Origin: Bacillota bacterium
GTDB taxonomy: Bacteria; Bacillota; Clostridia; Lachnospirales; Bianqueaceae
Assembly: GCA_017467985.1 (NCBI GenBank)
Contig: JAFUJY010000233.1
Span: 1 to 6,008, forward strand
DNA length: 6,008 nt
Direction of reading: 5' to 3'
Shown here: in pieces, positions 4,871 to 6,008 of the stretch
Layout of the letters: each line of letters opens with the position of its first letter
Numbering within the stretch: the first letter of the stretch is position 1
The notes under the pieces: model-generated
The model's input: only the letters and a program-made list of their open reading frames with translations
The model's database searches: none
Told to the model about the DNA's origin: nothing
Position numbers and translations under genes: made by a program

Positions 4871-6008
4871 TCACTTACCGGCAATGGACAGCTCACTCAC
4901 CAAAATAGAGGGTGAACCGATCATGGTGTAGCCTCTGGGTCCCTGGAACTCCAGATCGCAGCCGACCTTCTTGATCTTCTTCAGCAATTCAAAGAAGTTA
5001 CCGGATGCAGTAAAGGAAGTCACTGCCTCCGCTTTTTTGCCATCCCGAATCATAAAGCCGCTGCACTCCAAAGAGAAATCACCGGTTACCGCATTGGCAC
5101 CTGCGTGCAGACCCTTCAACTGGGTAATGTATACACCTGTGCCAGCCTCTGCAAACAGTTCCTCCAGTGTTGCCTCTCCCTTTTCAATATAGAAGGTATA
5201 GGGGCTGATGGCTACCGGAGAGGCGTACCCTGCCTTGCTGGCATTGGCAGTGCTGGCAACACCGGCCTTTTTAGCAGTCTTCAGATTGTGCAGCAAGGTC
5301 TTGAGCACACCCTTTTCAATAACCGTCTTGGTGGCTGTGGCCACGCCTTCTGCATCAAAGGGTGTCTTCATCATACTTTCTGCATACATAGGATCATCCA
5401 CCAAAGTAACGATCTCAGATGCAATCTGCTGACCTTCCTTGCCTGCCAGCAGGGACAGACCCTTCTGAGCCATATCGGCGGAGAAAATGGGACCAAAGGC
5501 GGACAGGAACTGGCTCATGGTATCCGTGGACAATACGATAGGATACTTGCCGGTGGCAGCGGGTTCCGCACCGATCTTCTCGATGGCCCCCTCTACAGCC
5601 TTCTTGGCCATGGCCGCAGGATCCAACTCTTTCAAAGGCTTATACTGGCCCTCATGACCATTGTACATGGAACCACCACTCTTGATCAGAGCCATCACAC
5701 TGGCCCCCTGCATCATGTAAGTATTGGAAAGGTTCAAACCGGAAGAATTCATCAAATGTACCTTACCCATTCCCTGGAATGCGCTGCTCATGGAGTTGCT
5801 TTGTACACGCTCATCTACAGCAACAGCCTCATTATACAGGCTCAGCGCCAGCTCCGGAAGATTCTCCTCTTCCAGTATCTTAGGCTCTACCTGGGCATAG
5901 CTATCACTGCCGGAAAAAATAAATACTTCATCTTCACTTTCAATGGTGGCTGCATTTTCCACCGCAATCTGTACCAGCTCAGCGGCCTGCTCCTCAGTAA
6001 ACAGCTCG
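4871..6008 (-). CDS. tldE: TldE/PmbA-family subunit of the TldD/TldE metalloprotease, N-terminus off the right edge
   Basis: The in-window part is 378 residues, reaching position 6008 without a start. Typical TldE/PmbA proteins have about 440-450, so roughly the first 60-70 are missing. The non-catalytic E subunit pairs with zinc-bearing TldD; the Escherichia coli complex degrades unfolded peptides, matures microcin B17 and helps clear CcdA. No HExxxH motif is present, which distinguishes it from TldD. Counting from the first complete codon at the edge, landmarks are LYNEAVAVDERVQ (57-69), TGKYPIVLS (152-160), VDDP...TPFDAEGVATATKTVIEKGVL (203-235), NAVTGDFSLECSGFMIRDG (305-323) and GSPSILVSELSIAG (364-377). 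The C-terminal TldD/PmbA domain is therefore complete. It ends in TGA at 4871-4873. An in-frame GTG at 5960-5962 is not a credible start, because the reading frame and a protein-like sequence (ELFTEEQAAELVQIA) continue upstream. TldD is often encoded upstream and may lie to the right. Confidence 0.92.
   Translation of the reverse strand, partial: ELFTEEQAAELVQIAVENAATIESEDEVFIFSGSDSYAQVEPKILEEENLPELALSLYNEAVAVDERVQSNSMSSAFQGMGKVHLMNSSGLNLSNTYMMQGASVMALIKSGGSMYNGHEGQYKPLKELDPAAMAKKAVEGAIEKIGAEPAATGKYPIVLSTDTMSQFLSAFGPIFSADMAQKGLSLLAGKEGQQIASEIVTLVDDPMYAESMMKTPFDAEGVATATKTVIEKGVLKTLLHNLKTAKKAGVASTANASKAGYASPVAISPYTFYIEKGEATLEELFAEAGTGVYITQLKGLHAGANAVTGDFSLECSGFMIRDGKKAEAVTSFTASGNFFELLKKIKKVGCDLEFQGPRGYTMIGSPSILVSELSIAGK

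Noticed and set aside
5651..5668. HEGQYK in the TldE-family protein as a zinc protease motif
   Set aside because: There is no second His at HExxxH spacing and the position does not match the TldD active site; the protein fits the non-catalytic E subunit.

Overview
The window looks like ordinary chromosome from a spore-forming, low-to-mid-GC Firmicute of the class Clostridia. The evidence is a SpoVAF/GerA-family germination gene behind a sigma-G-like promoter, strong AGGAGG-type ribosome binding sites, U-tract terminators, a long-form clostridial-type PRPP synthetase and a group II intron resembling those of Firmicutes. I cannot name the genus from sequence alone.

Layout from left to right. 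Positions 1-132 (minus strand) are the 5' end of a group II intron whose body lies off the left edge. Its inferred 5' splice site is next to a rho-independent terminator at 136-170, the usual kind of insertion site for class IIC introns. That terminator ends the minus-strand gene at 217-849, a stand-alone LUD-domain (LutC/YkgG-like) protein. Upstream of it, also on the minus strand and separated by a terminator at 878-911, lies a ribose-phosphate pyrophosphokinase gene (932-2122) with its own extended -10 promoter. A divergent intergenic region (2123-2335) then leads to plus-strand spoVAF (2336-3757), preceded by a sigma-G-type promoter. Next is a plus-strand seven-helix membrane protein (3847-4791) with its own housekeeping-type promoter; it looks like a YhfC-family intramembrane protease that has lost most catalytic residues. 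A long two-part hairpin (4795-4853) separates it from a convergent minus-strand tldE/pmbA gene (4871-6008), which runs off the right edge.

The genes do not form one pathway. Nearly every gene seems to be its own transcription unit: PRPP supply for nucleotide synthesis, a LUD-domain redox-type protein, a forespore germination protein, an uncharacterised membrane protein and one subunit of the TldD/TldE protease.

I see no convincing new multi-gene system. The most interesting points are a perfect sliding-clamp-binding-like peptide (QLDLF) at the extreme C-terminus of the PRPP synthetase, the terminator-adjacent group II intron, a solitary sigma-G-driven spoVAF, and the apparently dead YhfC-like membrane protein. 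Every stretch longer than about 150 bases without a gene is accounted for below.
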